Shown here: positions 51,516 to 60,582 of the stretch, one piece after another
Layout of the letters: each line of letters starts with the position of its first letter
How positions within the stretch are numbered: position 1 is the stretch's first letter
Assembly: GCA_035551355.1 (NCBI GenBank)
Contig: DASZNF010000053.1
Span: forward strand, 17,921 to 81,920
Length of the DNA: 64,000 nucleotides
DNA from: DATATV01 sp035551355
GTDB taxonomy: Bacteria > Actinomycetota > Actinomycetes > Mycobacteriales > Pseudonocardiaceae
Reading direction: 5' to 3'
The notes under the pieces: generated by a model
Databases searched by the model: none
The model's input: only the letters and a program-made list of their open reading frames with translations
What the model was told of the DNA's origin: nothing
Position numbers and translations under genes: made by a program

Positions 51516-52904
51516 TCAACCGACCGGGCCGAACACCTTCCCCGGATTGAAGATGCCCGCCGGGTCCAGCGCATTCTTCACCGCGTGGTGCATGGCCACG
51601 ACCTCGGGCGACAGCTCCCGGTGCAGGCCGGCCCGCTTGAGCAGGCCCACCCCGTGCTCCCCGCTCACCGTGCCACCGAGGTCCAGCGCGTCGGAGATGA
51701 TCTGCTCGAAGGCCCGCTGGGCGCGGACCCGGGCCGCGTCATCGCCGGGCTCGGTGATGATCAACGGATGCAGGTTGCCGTCCCCGGCATGCGCGATGTT
51801 CGCAATCCGGACATCGTGCCGCTGCGCCGCCGCATCGATCCGGCCCAGCATCTCCGGGACCAGCGTACGCGGCACGCACACGTCCTCGGTGAGCAGCGGA
51901 CCCAGCCGCTCCAGCGCCGGATAGGCCAGCCGCCGCGCGGCGAACAGCGCATCCGCCTCCTGCTGATCGGTGGACCGGGCGCTCCAGCCGGCCCCGGCCG
52001 CCTCGAAACAGGCCTGCAGCCCGCGCGCCTCCTCGTCCCCGGCCGCGCCCGGCGCGTCCGTGCGGCCCAGCAGCAGCACATTGCCCTCGGCGGACAGGCC
52101 CATGTTCTTCCACGCGTCCACCGCGGCCAGGCAGTGCCGGTCCACCAGCTCCAGCGCGCTGGGCACCAGCCCGGCCCGGCTGACCGCGCTGACCGCCTCG
52201 CCCGCCGCGGTGAGCGTGTCGAAGTAGCCCACCACGGTCTGCTCGGGCGGCCGCGCGCCGCGCAGCCGCACGGTGATTTCGGTGACCACACCGAGGGTGC
52301 CCTCGGACCCGACGAACAGCCCGCACAGGTCGTAGCCGACCACGCCCTTGGCCGTGCGCCGGCCCAGCCGCACCACGTCCCCCCGGCCGACCACGGCCTC
52401 GATCGCCAGCACGTAGTCCCGGGTCACGCCGTATTTGACGCAGCACACCCCACCGGCGTTGGTGGCCACATTGCCGCCGATGGTCGACCAGGGCGAGCTG
52501 GCCGGGTCCGGCGGGTACCACAGCCCCTGCGCACCGGCGATACGGCGCAACTCGTCGTTGACCACCCCGGGTTGCACCACCGCGTACCGCTCGGCCTCGT
52601 TGATCTCCAGCACCTCGGTCATCGCCTCGGTGCTCAGCAGCACGCAGCCGTCCAGCGCGTTGGCCCCGCCGGACAGGCCGGTGCCCGCGCCGCGCGGCAC
52701 CATCGGCGCGCCGTGCTCGGCGCACACCCGCACCACCGCCCGCACGTCCGCGGTGCCGTGGGCCCGGACCACGGCCGCGGCCTTGCCGTAGGGCGCCCAC
52801 TCGGCCTCGTCGTGCAGGTAGCCGGACAGCACGTCCGGATCGGTGAGCAGCCGGTCGGCGGGCAACTGGGCGCGCAGCGCGGTGAGCAGCGGTGTTTCGG
52901 ACAT
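51516..52904 (-). CDS. FAD-linked oxidase, GlcD/D-lactate dehydrogenase type
   Basis: A 462-residue flavoprotein with a PCMH-type FAD domain (VPRGAGTGLSGGANALDG, SSPWSTIGGNVATNAGGVCC, LFVGSEGTLGVVTEIT) and a C-terminal substrate domain (IANIAHAGDGNLHPLI and GTVSGEHGVGLLK). It oxidises a 2-hydroxy acid such as glycolate or D-lactate. GlcE/GlcF partners are not present, so it may act alone or with a cytochrome. I chose the ATG at 52904, three codons after a weak GTG. Repeats at 52959-53035 lie just upstream. Confidence 0.9.
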   Translation of the reverse strand: MSETPLLTALRAQLPADRLLTDPDVLSGYLHDEAEWAPYGKAAAVVRAHGTADVRAVVRVCAEHGAPMVPRGAGTGLSGGANALDGCVLLSTEAMTEVLEINEAERYAVVQPGVVNDELRRIAGAQGLWYPPDPASSPWSTIGGNVATNAGGVCCVKYGVTRDYVLAIEAVVGRGDVVRLGRRTAKGVVGYDLCGLFVGSEGTLGVVTEITVRLRGARPPEQTVVGYFDTLTAAGEAVSAVSRAGLVPSALELVDRHCLAAVDAWKNMGLSAEGNVLLLGRTDAPGAAGDEEARGLQACFEAAGAGWSARSTDQQEADALFAARRLAYPALERLGPLLTEDVCVPRTLVPEMLGRIDAAAQRHDVRIANIAHAGDGNLHPLIITEPGDDAARVRAQRAFEQIISDALDLGGTVSGEHGVGLLKRAGLHRELSPEVVAMHHAVKNALDPAGIFNPGKVFGPVG

Positions 52905-52958
52905 GACGACCACGGTAATCGCCGTCCGCATCCGGACCGCACCCGTGGTTTCAGCCCG

Positions 52959-53035
52959 GATGTCGCGATTCGGCTCAGCTATCGCGAATCGGCTGGGATA
53001 CGGCGATTCGGCTCGGATATCGCGGTTTCGGGTCA
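52959..53035. repeat. Four imperfect 19-20-bp direct repeats
   Basis: Units begin at 52959, 52978, 52997 and 53016 and follow the pattern GATATCGCGATTCGGCTCG, with about three to seven differences each. The array lies between the GlcD-type gene and the crotonase gene, reaching the crotonase stop codon. TCGCGA-type dyads inside suggest repeated protein-binding sites. Confidence 0.6.
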
Positions 53036-53809
53036 GATGTCGGAAAACGAACCGCCCCGGCCGGCGCCCGAGGCGAACCGGGCCGCGCCGGACAACGCGT
53101 CCGCGCCGAGAGAGACCAGGCCGTGCCGCCACTCCCCCGCCATCGCCACCGGTTCGTCCAGTCCGTCCTGTTCCAGCGCGGACAACCGGTCCTGGCGCAG
53201 ACAGGTCTGCGGGAACCTCGCGATCTCGGCGGCCAGTTCCTCGGCCGCGGCCCGCTCCCGCCCGGCCGGCACCACCCGGTTGGCCAGCCCCATCCGGGCC
53301 GCCTCCTCAGCGGGTACCGCGCGGCCGGTCAGAATCAGGTCCATGGCCTGGCTCTGGCCGATCAGCCGGGGCAGCCGCACCGTGCCGCCGTCGATCAGCG
53401 GCACGCCCCAGCGGCGGCAGAACACGCCGAACACCGCGTCGGCCGCGGCCACCCGCAGATCGCACCACAGCGCCAGTTCCAGCCCGCCGGCCACGGCATG
53501 CCCGGCGATCGCGGCGATCACCGGTTTGCCCAGCCGCATCCGGGTCGGCCCCATCGGTCCCGGGCCGTCGGCGGTGGTCCGGTTGCCCCGCTCGGTGCCG
53601 ATGGCCTTGAGGTCGGCGCCGGCGCAGAACGTGCCGCCCTCGCCCCACAGCACCGCGACCGAGGAGTCCTCGTCGGCGTCGAATTCGGCGAACGCGGCAC
53701 GCAGGGCGGCCGCGGTGGGTCCGTCGACCGCGTTGCGCGCCTGCGGCCGGGACAGGATCACGGTGTACACCGCGCCCGCGCGTTCCACCCGAACGGCCTG
53801 CTCCGTCAT
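53033..53809 (-). CDS. Enoyl-CoA hydratase/isomerase (crotonase) family protein
   Basis: A 258-residue crotonase-fold protein: GEGGTFCAGADLKAIG forms the first oxyanion segment and AIAGHAVAGGLELALWCDLRV the second, with CRRWGVPLIDGGTVRLPRLIG where catalytic residues sit in related isomerases. The substrate is an unidentified acyl-CoA. The ATG at 53809 is preferred to a longer frame because AAGGGA lies 7 bases upstream. The stop codon lies in the last unit of the repeat array. The GlcD-type gene is 128 bp downstream on the same strand. Confidence 0.85.
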   Translation of the reverse strand: MTEQAVRVERAGAVYTVILSRPQARNAVDGPTAAALRAAFAEFDADEDSSVAVLWGEGGTFCAGADLKAIGTERGNRTTADGPGPMGPTRMRLGKPVIAAIAGHAVAGGLELALWCDLRVAAADAVFGVFCRRWGVPLIDGGTVRLPRLIGQSQAMDLILTGRAVPAEEAARMGLANRVVPAGRERAAAEELAAEIARFPQTCLRQDRLSALEQDGLDEPVAMAGEWRHGLVSLGADALSGAARFASGAGRGGSFSDI

Positions 53810-53870
53810 GCCGGATCCCTTCTGTCCCCAATGTGTTTTGCGCCGATCACCCCGGGTATACCCCCTGGGC

Positions 53871-54035
53871 ATGACGACACCGAATCATCCGGTCATCCCG
53901 GAACCATCGCGCACCCCACCCGACCCGGAGCCCGGCCTGCCCGACCCCAAACCGGCGCGGCCGCTGCCCGACCCGATCCCGCCGGACCCGGAACCTCAGC
54001 CGCCGGACCCGGAATCCCAGCCACCCAGCCCCTGA
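53871..54035 (+). CDS. Small proline-rich protein (54 aa)
   Basis: A 54-residue frame starting MTTPNHPVIPEPSRTPPDPE and continuing almost entirely as Pro/Asp/Glu repeats. It has no hydrophobic segment and resembles short secreted or disordered PPDPEP-type linkers, but all frames are open in this composition. TATACC (53857-53862) precedes the ATG by 8 bases. It converges with the phosphoesterase gene with one base between them. Function unknown. Confidence 0.5.
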   Translation: MTTPNHPVIPEPSRTPPDPEPGLPDPKPARPLPDPIPPDPEPQPPDPESQPPSP

Positions 54036-54036
54036 A

Positions 54037-54771
54037 TCAGTCCACAGTGGACCTGGTCGGGGCCACCTCGATGACCCGGAACGGCGCGTCGATCACCGGC
54101 TGGGCCACGTTGCGCACCGGCACCCCGCCCGGCGTGGTGCCGTGTTCGCTGCCGTAGTGCGCGTGCCCGTGCACGGCCAGATCCACCCCGCCGGAGTCGA
54201 TCGCCCCGGCCAGCTGATGGCTGCCCAGGAACGGGTACAGCGCCACCGGTTCCCCGGCCAGCGTTTCCGGCACCGGCGCGAAATGGGTCAGCGCGATGCG
54301 CACCTCGGTGTCCAGACCGATCAGCGCGGCCCGCAGCCGGCTGGCCTCGTCCTCGGTGTGGGCCACGAACGCCTTCATCTGCGGCTCGCCGTAGGCGGTC
54401 GCCGACGCGCCGGGAAACCCGCCGCCGAAACCCTTCACCCCGGCCACGCCGACCCGCATCCCGGCCACGGTGAGCACCTCGGCATCCCCGTCCAGCACGC
54501 GAATCCCTTGTGCGGCAAGGATGTCCTTGATCTCGCCGGGTACCTCACCGTGGTGGTCGTGGTTGCCGAGCACCGCGATCACCGGCACACCGACTCGCGC
54601 GAACTCGCCCGCCACCACCCGCGCCTCGGCCGCCGATCCGTGCCGGGTCAGGTCCCCGGCCAGCAACAGCACATCCGCCTGCTCGGGCAACGCGGCCAGC
54701 TGCGGACGGTAGCGCCCGGCCCCGCGCTCGCTCAGATGCACATCGCCCACCGCGGCGATCCGCAACACCAT
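54037..54771 (-). CDS. Calcineurin-like metallophosphoesterase
   Basis: A 244-residue phosphoesterase with the conserved metal motifs: AAVGDVHLSE (GDxH), VLLLAGDLTRHG (GDx2), VLGNHDHH (GNHD), LTHFAP and VHGHAHYG (GHxH). It probably cleaves a phosphodiester or monoester in the cytoplasm. The ATG shares a base with the stop of the aldo/keto reductase (TGATG), so they are coupled, although no metabolic link is known. Its C-terminus ends in a copy of the TCCACAGTGGA motif (54040-54050). Confidence 0.9.
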   Translation of the reverse strand: MVLRIAAVGDVHLSERGAGRYRPQLAALPEQADVLLLAGDLTRHGSAAEARVVAGEFARVGVPVIAVLGNHDHHGEVPGEIKDILAAQGIRVLDGDAEVLTVAGMRVGVAGVKGFGGGFPGASATAYGEPQMKAFVAHTEDEASRLRAALIGLDTEVRIALTHFAPVPETLAGEPVALYPFLGSHQLAGAIDSGGVDLAVHGHAHYGSEHGTTPGGVPVRNVAQPVIDAPFRVIEVAPTRSTVD

Positions 54772-55631
54772 CAGGCCGCGTCCAGCCGGTCGAGTTCGGC
54801 CCGGGACAACTGAAGTTCCGGCGCGGTGGCCGAATCGCGGATGGTCTCCGGCCGGGACGCGCCCGGAATCGGGATCACCACCGGCGCCTTGGCCAGCTGC
54901 CAGGCCAGCGTGACCCGCTGCGGGCTGGTGTCGTGGTCGGCGGCCACCTCGGCGAACACCGCGAACCGGGAGCCGAGCTCCCCGGCCCGGGCGATGCCGC
55001 CCAGCGGACTCCACGGCAGGAACGCGATGCCCAGCTCCGCGCACAGCCGCAGTTCCGGCTCGCTGGAGCGGAACGCGGGCGAGAACTGGTTCTGCACGCT
55101 GACCAGCCGCCCGCCCAGGATGTCGTTGGCCTGCGTGATCTGTGCGGGGTCGGCGTTGGAGATCCCGGCCATCCGGATCTTGCCCGCGTCGAGCAGATCG
55201 GCAAGCGCCCCAACGGATTCCGCGTACGGCACGGCCGGATCCGGCCGGTGGAACTGGTACAGCCCGATCGTCTCGACGCCCAGCCGCTTGAGCGAGGCCT
55301 CGGCGGCCTGCTTCAGGTGGTCCGGCCGCCCGTTGAGGGTCCACGAACCGTCGCCGGGCCGCAGGTGCCCGCCCTTGGTGGCGACCAGCACCCCGGAGGT
55401 GTCGCCGCCGTAGGAGTCCAGCGCTCGGGCGATCAGCGATTCGTTGTGGCCGACCTCGTCGGCGTGCAGGTGGTAGGCGTCCGCGGTGTCGATCAGGGTC
55501 ACGCCCGCGTCCAGCGCGGCGTGGATGGTGGCGATCGAGCGCCGCTCGTCGGGCCGGCCCTCGATGGACATCGGCATGCCGCCCAGCCCGATCGCGCCGA
55601 CGGTGATGTTTCCGATACGGCGAGTCTGCAT
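54771..55631 (-). CDS. Aldo/keto reductase
   Basis: A 286-residue AKR. The catalytic tetrad is visible: Asp in DTADAYHLH (with Tyr), Lys in LVATKGG and His in QFHRPDP. The NADPH-binding IPIPGASRPETI is near the end. It reduces an aldehyde or ketone; substrate unknown. The downstream phosphoesterase is coupled. The gene is divergent from the Nudix gene across 81 bp. Confidence 0.9.
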   Translation of the reverse strand: MQTRRIGNITVGAIGLGGMPMSIEGRPDERRSIATIHAALDAGVTLIDTADAYHLHADEVGHNESLIARALDSYGGDTSGVLVATKGGHLRPGDGSWTLNGRPDHLKQAAEASLKRLGVETIGLYQFHRPDPAVPYAESVGALADLLDAGKIRMAGISNADPAQITQANDILGGRLVSVQNQFSPAFRSSEPELRLCAELGIAFLPWSPLGGIARAGELGSRFAVFAEVAADHDTSPQRVTLAWQLAKAPVVIPIPGASRPETIRDSATAPELQLSRAELDRLDAA

Positions 55632-55712
55632 GACAGCGAACCTAGGGCTTCCAACACGATGGCGCTCGATCAGGGTTATCGCGTCAGTGGCTCTTGGTGC
55701 AGACTTCTGGAT

Positions 55713-56180
55713 GTGGCAGGAAAGCACAGTGCGGGCGTCGTGTTGTTCCGCAGCACCGGAGACGAACTCGAGGTACTGCTCGGGCACATGGGCGGGCCGT
55801 TCTGGGCCCGTAAGGACGAGGCCGCCTGGTCGGTGCCCAAGGGCGAGTACCAGCCGGACGAGGAAACCGCCGAGCAGGCGGCTCGCCGCGAGTTCACCGA
55901 GGAGCTGGGCCTGCCGGTGCCCGAGGGCGAACTGCGGCCGCTGGGCGAGGTGAAGCAGTCCGGCAAGACGATCACCGCCTGGGCGCTGGCCGCCGATCTG
56001 GACCCGGACACCGTGGTGCCCGGCACCTTCGACCTGGAGTGGCCACCCCGCTCCGGAAACATCCGGCAGTTCCCCGAACTGGACCGGGTGGCCTGGTTCG
56101 ACCTGGCTCAGGCCCGGGAAAAACTGGTGAAAGGCCAGCGCCCGTTCCTCGATCGCATTGCCGAACTGCTCGCGGGGTGA
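55713..56180 (+). CDS. Nudix hydrolase
   Basis: A 155-residue Nudix protein with the full box GEYQPDEETAEQAARREFTE onward (GX5EX7REUXEEXGU; the REFTEELGL part is canonical). AGVVLFRSTGDELEVLLGHM at the N-terminus is typical of mutT-like hydrolases acting on NDP-X. The GTG at 55713 is chosen because the protein then starts MAGKHSAGVV; an ATG at 55661 would add 17 residues. It is followed after 12 bp by the DUF2277 gene. Confidence 0.88.
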   Translation: MAGKHSAGVVLFRSTGDELEVLLGHMGGPFWARKDEAAWSVPKGEYQPDEETAEQAARREFTEELGLPVPEGELRPLGEVKQSGKTITAWALAADLDPDTVVPGTFDLEWPPRSGNIRQFPELDRVAWFDLAQAREKLVKGQRPFLDRIAELLAG

Positions 56181-56192
56181 ACAATTGCGGGC

Positions 56193-56396
56193 ATGTGTCG
56201 CAGCATCAAGACCCTCCGCCCGCCCTACACCGACGAAGTGACCCCGGCGGACGTCCGCGCCGCCGCGGTCCAGTACGTGCGCAAGATCTCCGGCTTCCGC
56301 CAGCCCGCCGCCCACAACGCGGTCGCCTTCGACAAGGCCGTCGCGGCGGTCACCGCGGCCACCGCCGAACTCCTGGACACCTTGGTGGTCCGGTAG
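56193..56396 (+). CDS. DUF2277 family protein
   Basis: A 67-residue protein opening MCRSIKTLRPPYTDEVTPAD and containing AAVQYVRKISGFRQPAAHN, the DUF2277 pattern. The invariant Cys2 and the Arg/Lys suggest nucleotide or metal contact, but no function is known. It lies 12 bp after the Nudix gene and probably shares its transcript. Confidence 0.85.
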   Translation: MCRSIKTLRPPYTDEVTPADVRAAAVQYVRKISGFRQPAAHNAVAFDKAVAAVTAATAELLDTLVVR

Positions 56397-56458
56397 CGGC
56401 GGTGATCCGATGGCGGCGGTGAGCCGGTAGCGGCTTGGGCTCGGCTCGCGGAGCGGGC

Positions 56459-57457
56459 TCAGGCCGATTCGGCGATCGGACCGCGGAAGGTGTTGCGGTA
56501 GGCGCTTGGCGTCACCCCGACCGCGGCCTGCAGGTGCTGGCGCAGCGACACCGCGGTGCCGAACCCGGCCTGTTCGGCCACCCGGTCCACCGGCAGGTCG
56601 GTCTCCTCCAGCAGTTGCCGGGCCCGCTCCAGCCGCTGCTGGGTCAGCCACTGGGCCGGGGACACCCCGACCTCGGCCCGGAACCGGCGGGTGAAGGTGC
56701 GCACGCTCATCGACTCCCGCGCGGCCAGCTCCCGCAGGCTCAGCGGCCGGTCCAGGTGGCCCAGCGCCCAGGTCCGGGCCAGCGCGGTGGAGGACGACTG
56801 CGGTTCGGGCACCGGCCGCGGGATGAACTGGGCCTGCCCGCCGTCCCGGTGCGGCGACACCACGGTGCCCCGGGCCACCCGGTTGGCCACCGCCGCGCCG
56901 TGGTCGGCGCGGATCATGTGCAGGCACAGGTCGATGCCCGAGGCCACGCCGGCCGAGGTGAGCACATCGCCGTCGTCGGTGTAGAGCACGTTCGGATCCA
57001 GCCGCACGGCCGGGAACAGCCGGCGGAACTCCTCGGCCGCCCGCCAGTGGGTGGTGGCTCGGCGGCCGTCCAGCAGCCCGGCCGCGGCCAGCAGGAAGGC
57101 GCCGGTGCAGATGGACGCGATCCGGGTCCCGGGCCGGATCAGGCCCAGCGCGGCGGCCACCCCGGGCGGCAGGTCGGCGCTGCGGTGGCGCTCGTAGGTG
57201 TCCCGGCCGGCGGGCACGATCACGGTGTCCGCCTCGGCCAGCACCTCCGGCCCGAGGGTGACGGTCAGCGGCACGTCGGCGTCGGTGTCCAGCACCCCCG
57301 GCTCGGGGGTGCAGGTCAGCACCTCGTACAGCGGTGCGCCGGTGGCCGAGCCGGCCTGGCCGAACAGCCGGTGCACGCTGCCCAGTTCCAGCATCAGCAG
57401 ACCGGACCGCACCAGCACCGCGACCCGGTGCCGGTGCGGGTGGGAGAAAGCCACCAT
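56459..57457 (-). CDS. GlxA-type transcriptional regulator (DJ-1/PfpI domain plus AraC HTH)
   Basis: A 332-residue regulator. The N-terminal half is a DJ-1/PfpI-like domain with the nucleophile-elbow ASICTGAFLLAAAGLL (Cys). The C-terminal half is an AraC family DNA-binding domain with two helix-turn-helices (LSLRELAARESMSVRTFTRR, LPVDRVAEQAGFGTAVSLRQ). Such proteins sense amino acids, polyamines or related ligands and usually activate nearby catabolic genes. The DinB-type gene lies 43 bp upstream on the same strand. Confidence 0.9.
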   Translation of the reverse strand: MVAFSHPHRHRVAVLVRSGLLMLELGSVHRLFGQAGSATGAPLYEVLTCTPEPGVLDTDADVPLTVTLGPEVLAEADTVIVPAGRDTYERHRSADLPPGVAAALGLIRPGTRIASICTGAFLLAAAGLLDGRRATTHWRAAEEFRRLFPAVRLDPNVLYTDDGDVLTSAGVASGIDLCLHMIRADHGAAVANRVARGTVVSPHRDGGQAQFIPRPVPEPQSSSTALARTWALGHLDRPLSLRELAARESMSVRTFTRRFRAEVGVSPAQWLTQQRLERARQLLEETDLPVDRVAEQAGFGTAVSLRQHLQAAVGVTPSAYRNTFRGPIAESA

Positions 57458-57500
57458 GGCCCGATGATGTCACACAGGGCTGATCGGGCCAGGGCGAGTG

Positions 57501-58010
57501 TCAGCCGCGGCGCTCGACGATGCCGCGGACGAACGCGGCCTGGCCCGCGTGCTCCATGCCGTCGTTGATCAGGCTGATCAACCGAACGCCCAGGGTGACC
57601 GGCGGGTCCCAGTTCTCGTCCACGATCCGCGGCAGGTCCTCGTCGGTCAGCGATTCCAGGTAGGACACGGTCTGCTCGGTCACCGCGTCGAGGTAGCCCA
57701 GCAGCAGGTCCGCGCCCACCTTGACCTGGCCGACCTGCTTGCTGCTCTGTCCGTAGCCGTGCGCCTCGGGTGGGAACGGCAGCTTGAACCGGTCGACCCA
57801 GCCCTGCGCGATCCACACCTGATCGGTGTCCGCGACCCCGGCCACATGGTCGTCCTGCACCCGGGTGAGGTGCCAGGCGAGCCAGGCGATCGAATTGGCG
57901 TCGGCGTCGACCCGGTAGGCCAGCTGCTCCTCGGTCAGCCCCTCGACGGTCGCGTGCACCGACTCCCGGATCCGGCCGATGGCGTCCACGAGCAGTTCAG
58001 CGCTGGTCAT
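57501..58010 (-). CDS. DinB/DUF664 family protein
   Basis: A 169-residue four-helix protein: AWHLTRVQDDH and NDGMEHAGQAAFVRG contain three His positioned like the metal ligands of DinB/mycothiol-dependent enzymes, and LTEEQLAYRVDADANSIAW is typical of the DUF664 group. It may be a mycothiol-dependent transferase or a metal-binding detoxifier. AAGGGA lies before the ATG. It precedes the GlxA-type regulator. Confidence 0.82.
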   Translation of the reverse strand: MTSAELLVDAIGRIRESVHATVEGLTEEQLAYRVDADANSIAWLAWHLTRVQDDHVAGVADTDQVWIAQGWVDRFKLPFPPEAHGYGQSSKQVGQVKVGADLLLGYLDAVTEQTVSYLESLTDEDLPRIVDENWDPPVTLGVRLISLINDGMEHAGQAAFVRGIVERRG

Positions 58011-58079
58011 AGCATCCCTTCCGTCTCATGATCGGCGGTACCCAGTCAGGGTGCCCCACGAAGGGCCGCCCGACTCCCG

Positions 58080-60557
58080 TCAGCCGCGCTCGATCAGGTG
58101 ACCGACCAGGTCCGGTCCCGGATGGGCCGACCCGGAGCCGTCCCGGCGCAGGTCCACCTCGGGCAGCTCCACCGGCGACCCGTTCTCCGCCGCGCCGGCC
58201 GGTCGCGGCCCGACCCAGGCCAGCCGCAATCCGTTCTCTCCCTTGAGGAATCGCTGCGCCCGGACGCCGCCGGTGGCCCGGCCCTTGTTCGGGTATTCGG
58301 CGAACGGCGTCACCTTCACACTCGACCCGGTGGCGGTCACCACCATCGGCTCGCCGTGTTCCTCGTCGTCGGTGCGCACCGGTCCGAAGAACACCACCTC
58401 GGCGTCGGCGCTCAGGTTGATCCCGGCCATGCCGCCGCCCTTGAGCCCCTGCGGCCGCACCAGCGAGGCGGCGAACCGCAGCAGCGAAGCTTCCGAGGAG
58501 ACGAACACCAGGGTCTCGGTGCCGTCGGTCAGCCAACTCGCGCCGACCACCTCGTCACCGTCCTTGAGCCCGATCACCTCGAACTCCTCCGACCGCACCG
58601 GCCATTCCGGCGCGCAGATCTTCACCGCGCCCTGCCGCGTGCCCAGCGCCAGTCCCGGCGAGTCGCCCGGGGTCAACGGCGCGATCCCGACGACCTTTTC
58701 CCCGGCCTCCAACGAAACCAGCTCGGCCGCGGCCATTCCGCCGCTGATCGACACGGTGCCCGCGCTTTCGGGCAGCACCGGCAACGGCAGCACGTCGGTC
58801 TTGATCGCCCGGCCGAGGTTGGTGATCAGCAGGAGCTGGCCGCGGGCGGTGGAATGCACCACGGCCCGCACCGCATCGTGTTTGGTGCGCCCGCTTCTCC
58901 GCCTGGCCTCGGACGCCTCCTCGGATTCGGCCGCGGTGCGCGCCACCAGCCCGGTCGCGGACAGGATCACCTGGCACGGATCGTCGGCGACCTCCAGCGG
59001 ACCGGCCGGCTTCGACGCGGCCAGCACCTCCTTGAGGTCGCCGTCCATCAGCGTGGTGCGCCGCTCCCCGGCCACGTTCTTGGCGACCGCGGCCAGTTCG
59101 TCGGACACGAGCTTCTTCAGTACCGACTCGTCGTCCAGGATCTTGGTCAGCTCGGCGATCTCCGCGCGCAGCCGCTCCTGCTCGCTCTCCAGCTCGATCC
59201 GGTCGTACTTGGTCAGCCGGCGCAGCGGGGTGTCCAGGATGTAGGCGGCCTGGATCTCGGAGAGCTTGAACCGCTTCATCAGCGATTCCTTGGCCTCCGC
59301 GGCGTTCTCGCTGGCCCGGATGACCTGGATGACCTTGTCGATGTCCAGCAGCGCGACGAGCAGACCGTCGACCAGGTGCAGCCGTTCCTCGCGCTTGCGG
59401 CGGCGGTAGCGGGTGCGCCGGGTGACCACCTCGTAGCGGTGCTTGAGGAACACCTCCAGCAGCGCCTTGAGCCCGAGCGTGCGCGGCTGCCCCTCGACCA
59501 GCACCAGGTTGTTGATGCCAAAGGATTGTTCCAGCGGGGTGAGCCGGTACAGATCGGCCAGCAGTGCCTGCGGGTTGACCCCGACCTTGCACTCGATGAC
59601 CAGCCTGGTGCCGTTCTCCCGGTCGGTGAGGTCCTTCACGTCGGCGATGCCGGACAGGCGCTTGGCCTTGGTCACCTCGTCGGTGATCTTCTCGATGATC
59701 TTCTCCGGCCCGACGCCGTAGGGCAGCTCGGTGACCGTGATGGCCTGGCGGCGGCTGCCCTCCAGCGGGCCGGTCTCCACCTTGCCGCGCATCCGGACCA
59801 CGCCGCGGCCGGTCTCGTAGGCCTTGCGCACCTCGTCCAGGCCCAGCAGCAACCCGCCGGTGGGCAGGTCAGGGCCGGGCACGAAGGTCATCAGCTTGTC
59901 CAGCGAGGCGTCCGGGTGCTTGATCAGCCAGCGCGCGGCCGCGATCACCTCACCCAGATTGTGCGGGATCATGTTGGTGGCCATGCCGACCGCGATGCCC
60001 GAAGTGCCGTTCACCAACAGATTCGGGAAAGCGGCGGGCAAAACCGATGGCTCGGGCAGCGAACCGTCGTAATTGGGCCGGAAATCGACGGTGTCCTCGC
60101 CGAGTTCTCCGACCAGAAGCATGGCCTCATTGGACATTCGTGCTTCCGTATAACGCGAAGCAGCCGGTCCATCGTCTGGACTACCAAAATTTCCATGCCC
60201 GTCGATCAATGGGGCATTCATCGCGAAATCCTGAGCGAGCCGGACCATCGCGTCGTAAATGGCCGTGTCGCCGTGCGGGTGGTATTTACCCATCACGTCG
60301 CCGACCACGCGGGAGGACTTCACATAGGCGTGCGTGGGCCGGTAACCCTGTTCGTGCATGGAGTACAGGATCCGGCGGTGCACCGGCTTGAGCCCGTCGC
60401 GCGCGTCGGGCAGCGCGCGGGAATGGATCACCGAGTAGGCGTATTCCAGGTAGGAATCCTCCATCTCGGTGCGCAGCGAATTGTCGAAGACGTTCGCCCC
60501 GGCGCTGTCGAACGCGGCCGGGTCCACCTTCGTCGTGGTGCCCTTACGGCGTGCCAT
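58080..60557 (-). CDS. parC: DNA topoisomerase IV-like subunit A (ParC)
   Basis: An 825-residue type IIA topoisomerase A subunit. The winged-helix/tower region holds the catalytic Tyr136 in ASRYTEARMS. RALPDARDGLKPVHRRILY and KYHPHGDTAIYDAMVRLAQ are the quinolone-resistance region, with Gly in GDTA where gyrase usually has Ser. The long C-terminal part resembles a beta-pinwheel but lacks the exact GyrA-box, so ParC rather than GyrA is likely. It follows parE by 25 bp. The stretch near 60030-60225 uses many A/T-ending codons, unlike the rest. Together with ParE it should decatenate chromosomes. Confidence 0.9.
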   Translation of the reverse strand: MARRKGTTTKVDPAAFDSAGANVFDNSLRTEMEDSYLEYAYSVIHSRALPDARDGLKPVHRRILYSMHEQGYRPTHAYVKSSRVVGDVMGKYHPHGDTAIYDAMVRLAQDFAMNAPLIDGHGNFGSPDDGPAASRYTEARMSNEAMLLVGELGEDTVDFRPNYDGSLPEPSVLPAAFPNLLVNGTSGIAVGMATNMIPHNLGEVIAAARWLIKHPDASLDKLMTFVPGPDLPTGGLLLGLDEVRKAYETGRGVVRMRGKVETGPLEGSRRQAITVTELPYGVGPEKIIEKITDEVTKAKRLSGIADVKDLTDRENGTRLVIECKVGVNPQALLADLYRLTPLEQSFGINNLVLVEGQPRTLGLKALLEVFLKHRYEVVTRRTRYRRRKREERLHLVDGLLVALLDIDKVIQVIRASENAAEAKESLMKRFKLSEIQAAYILDTPLRRLTKYDRIELESEQERLRAEIAELTKILDDESVLKKLVSDELAAVAKNVAGERRTTLMDGDLKEVLAASKPAGPLEVADDPCQVILSATGLVARTAAESEEASEARRRSGRTKHDAVRAVVHSTARGQLLLITNLGRAIKTDVLPLPVLPESAGTVSISGGMAAAELVSLEAGEKVVGIAPLTPGDSPGLALGTRQGAVKICAPEWPVRSEEFEVIGLKDGDEVVGASWLTDGTETLVFVSSEASLLRFAASLVRPQGLKGGGMAGINLSADAEVVFFGPVRTDDEEHGEPMVVTATGSSVKVTPFAEYPNKGRATGGVRAQRFLKGENGLRLAWVGPRPAGAAENGSPVELPEVDLRRDGSGSAHPGPDLVGHLIERG

Positions 60558-60582
60558 CTCTTCAGTCCCTGACCTGTCCTGC

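Noticed and set aside
51432..54035. Long plus-strand frame covering the GlcD-like and crotonase genes.
   Set aside because: Only its last 54 codons look coding in their own right (small Pro-rich gene); the rest is a shadow.
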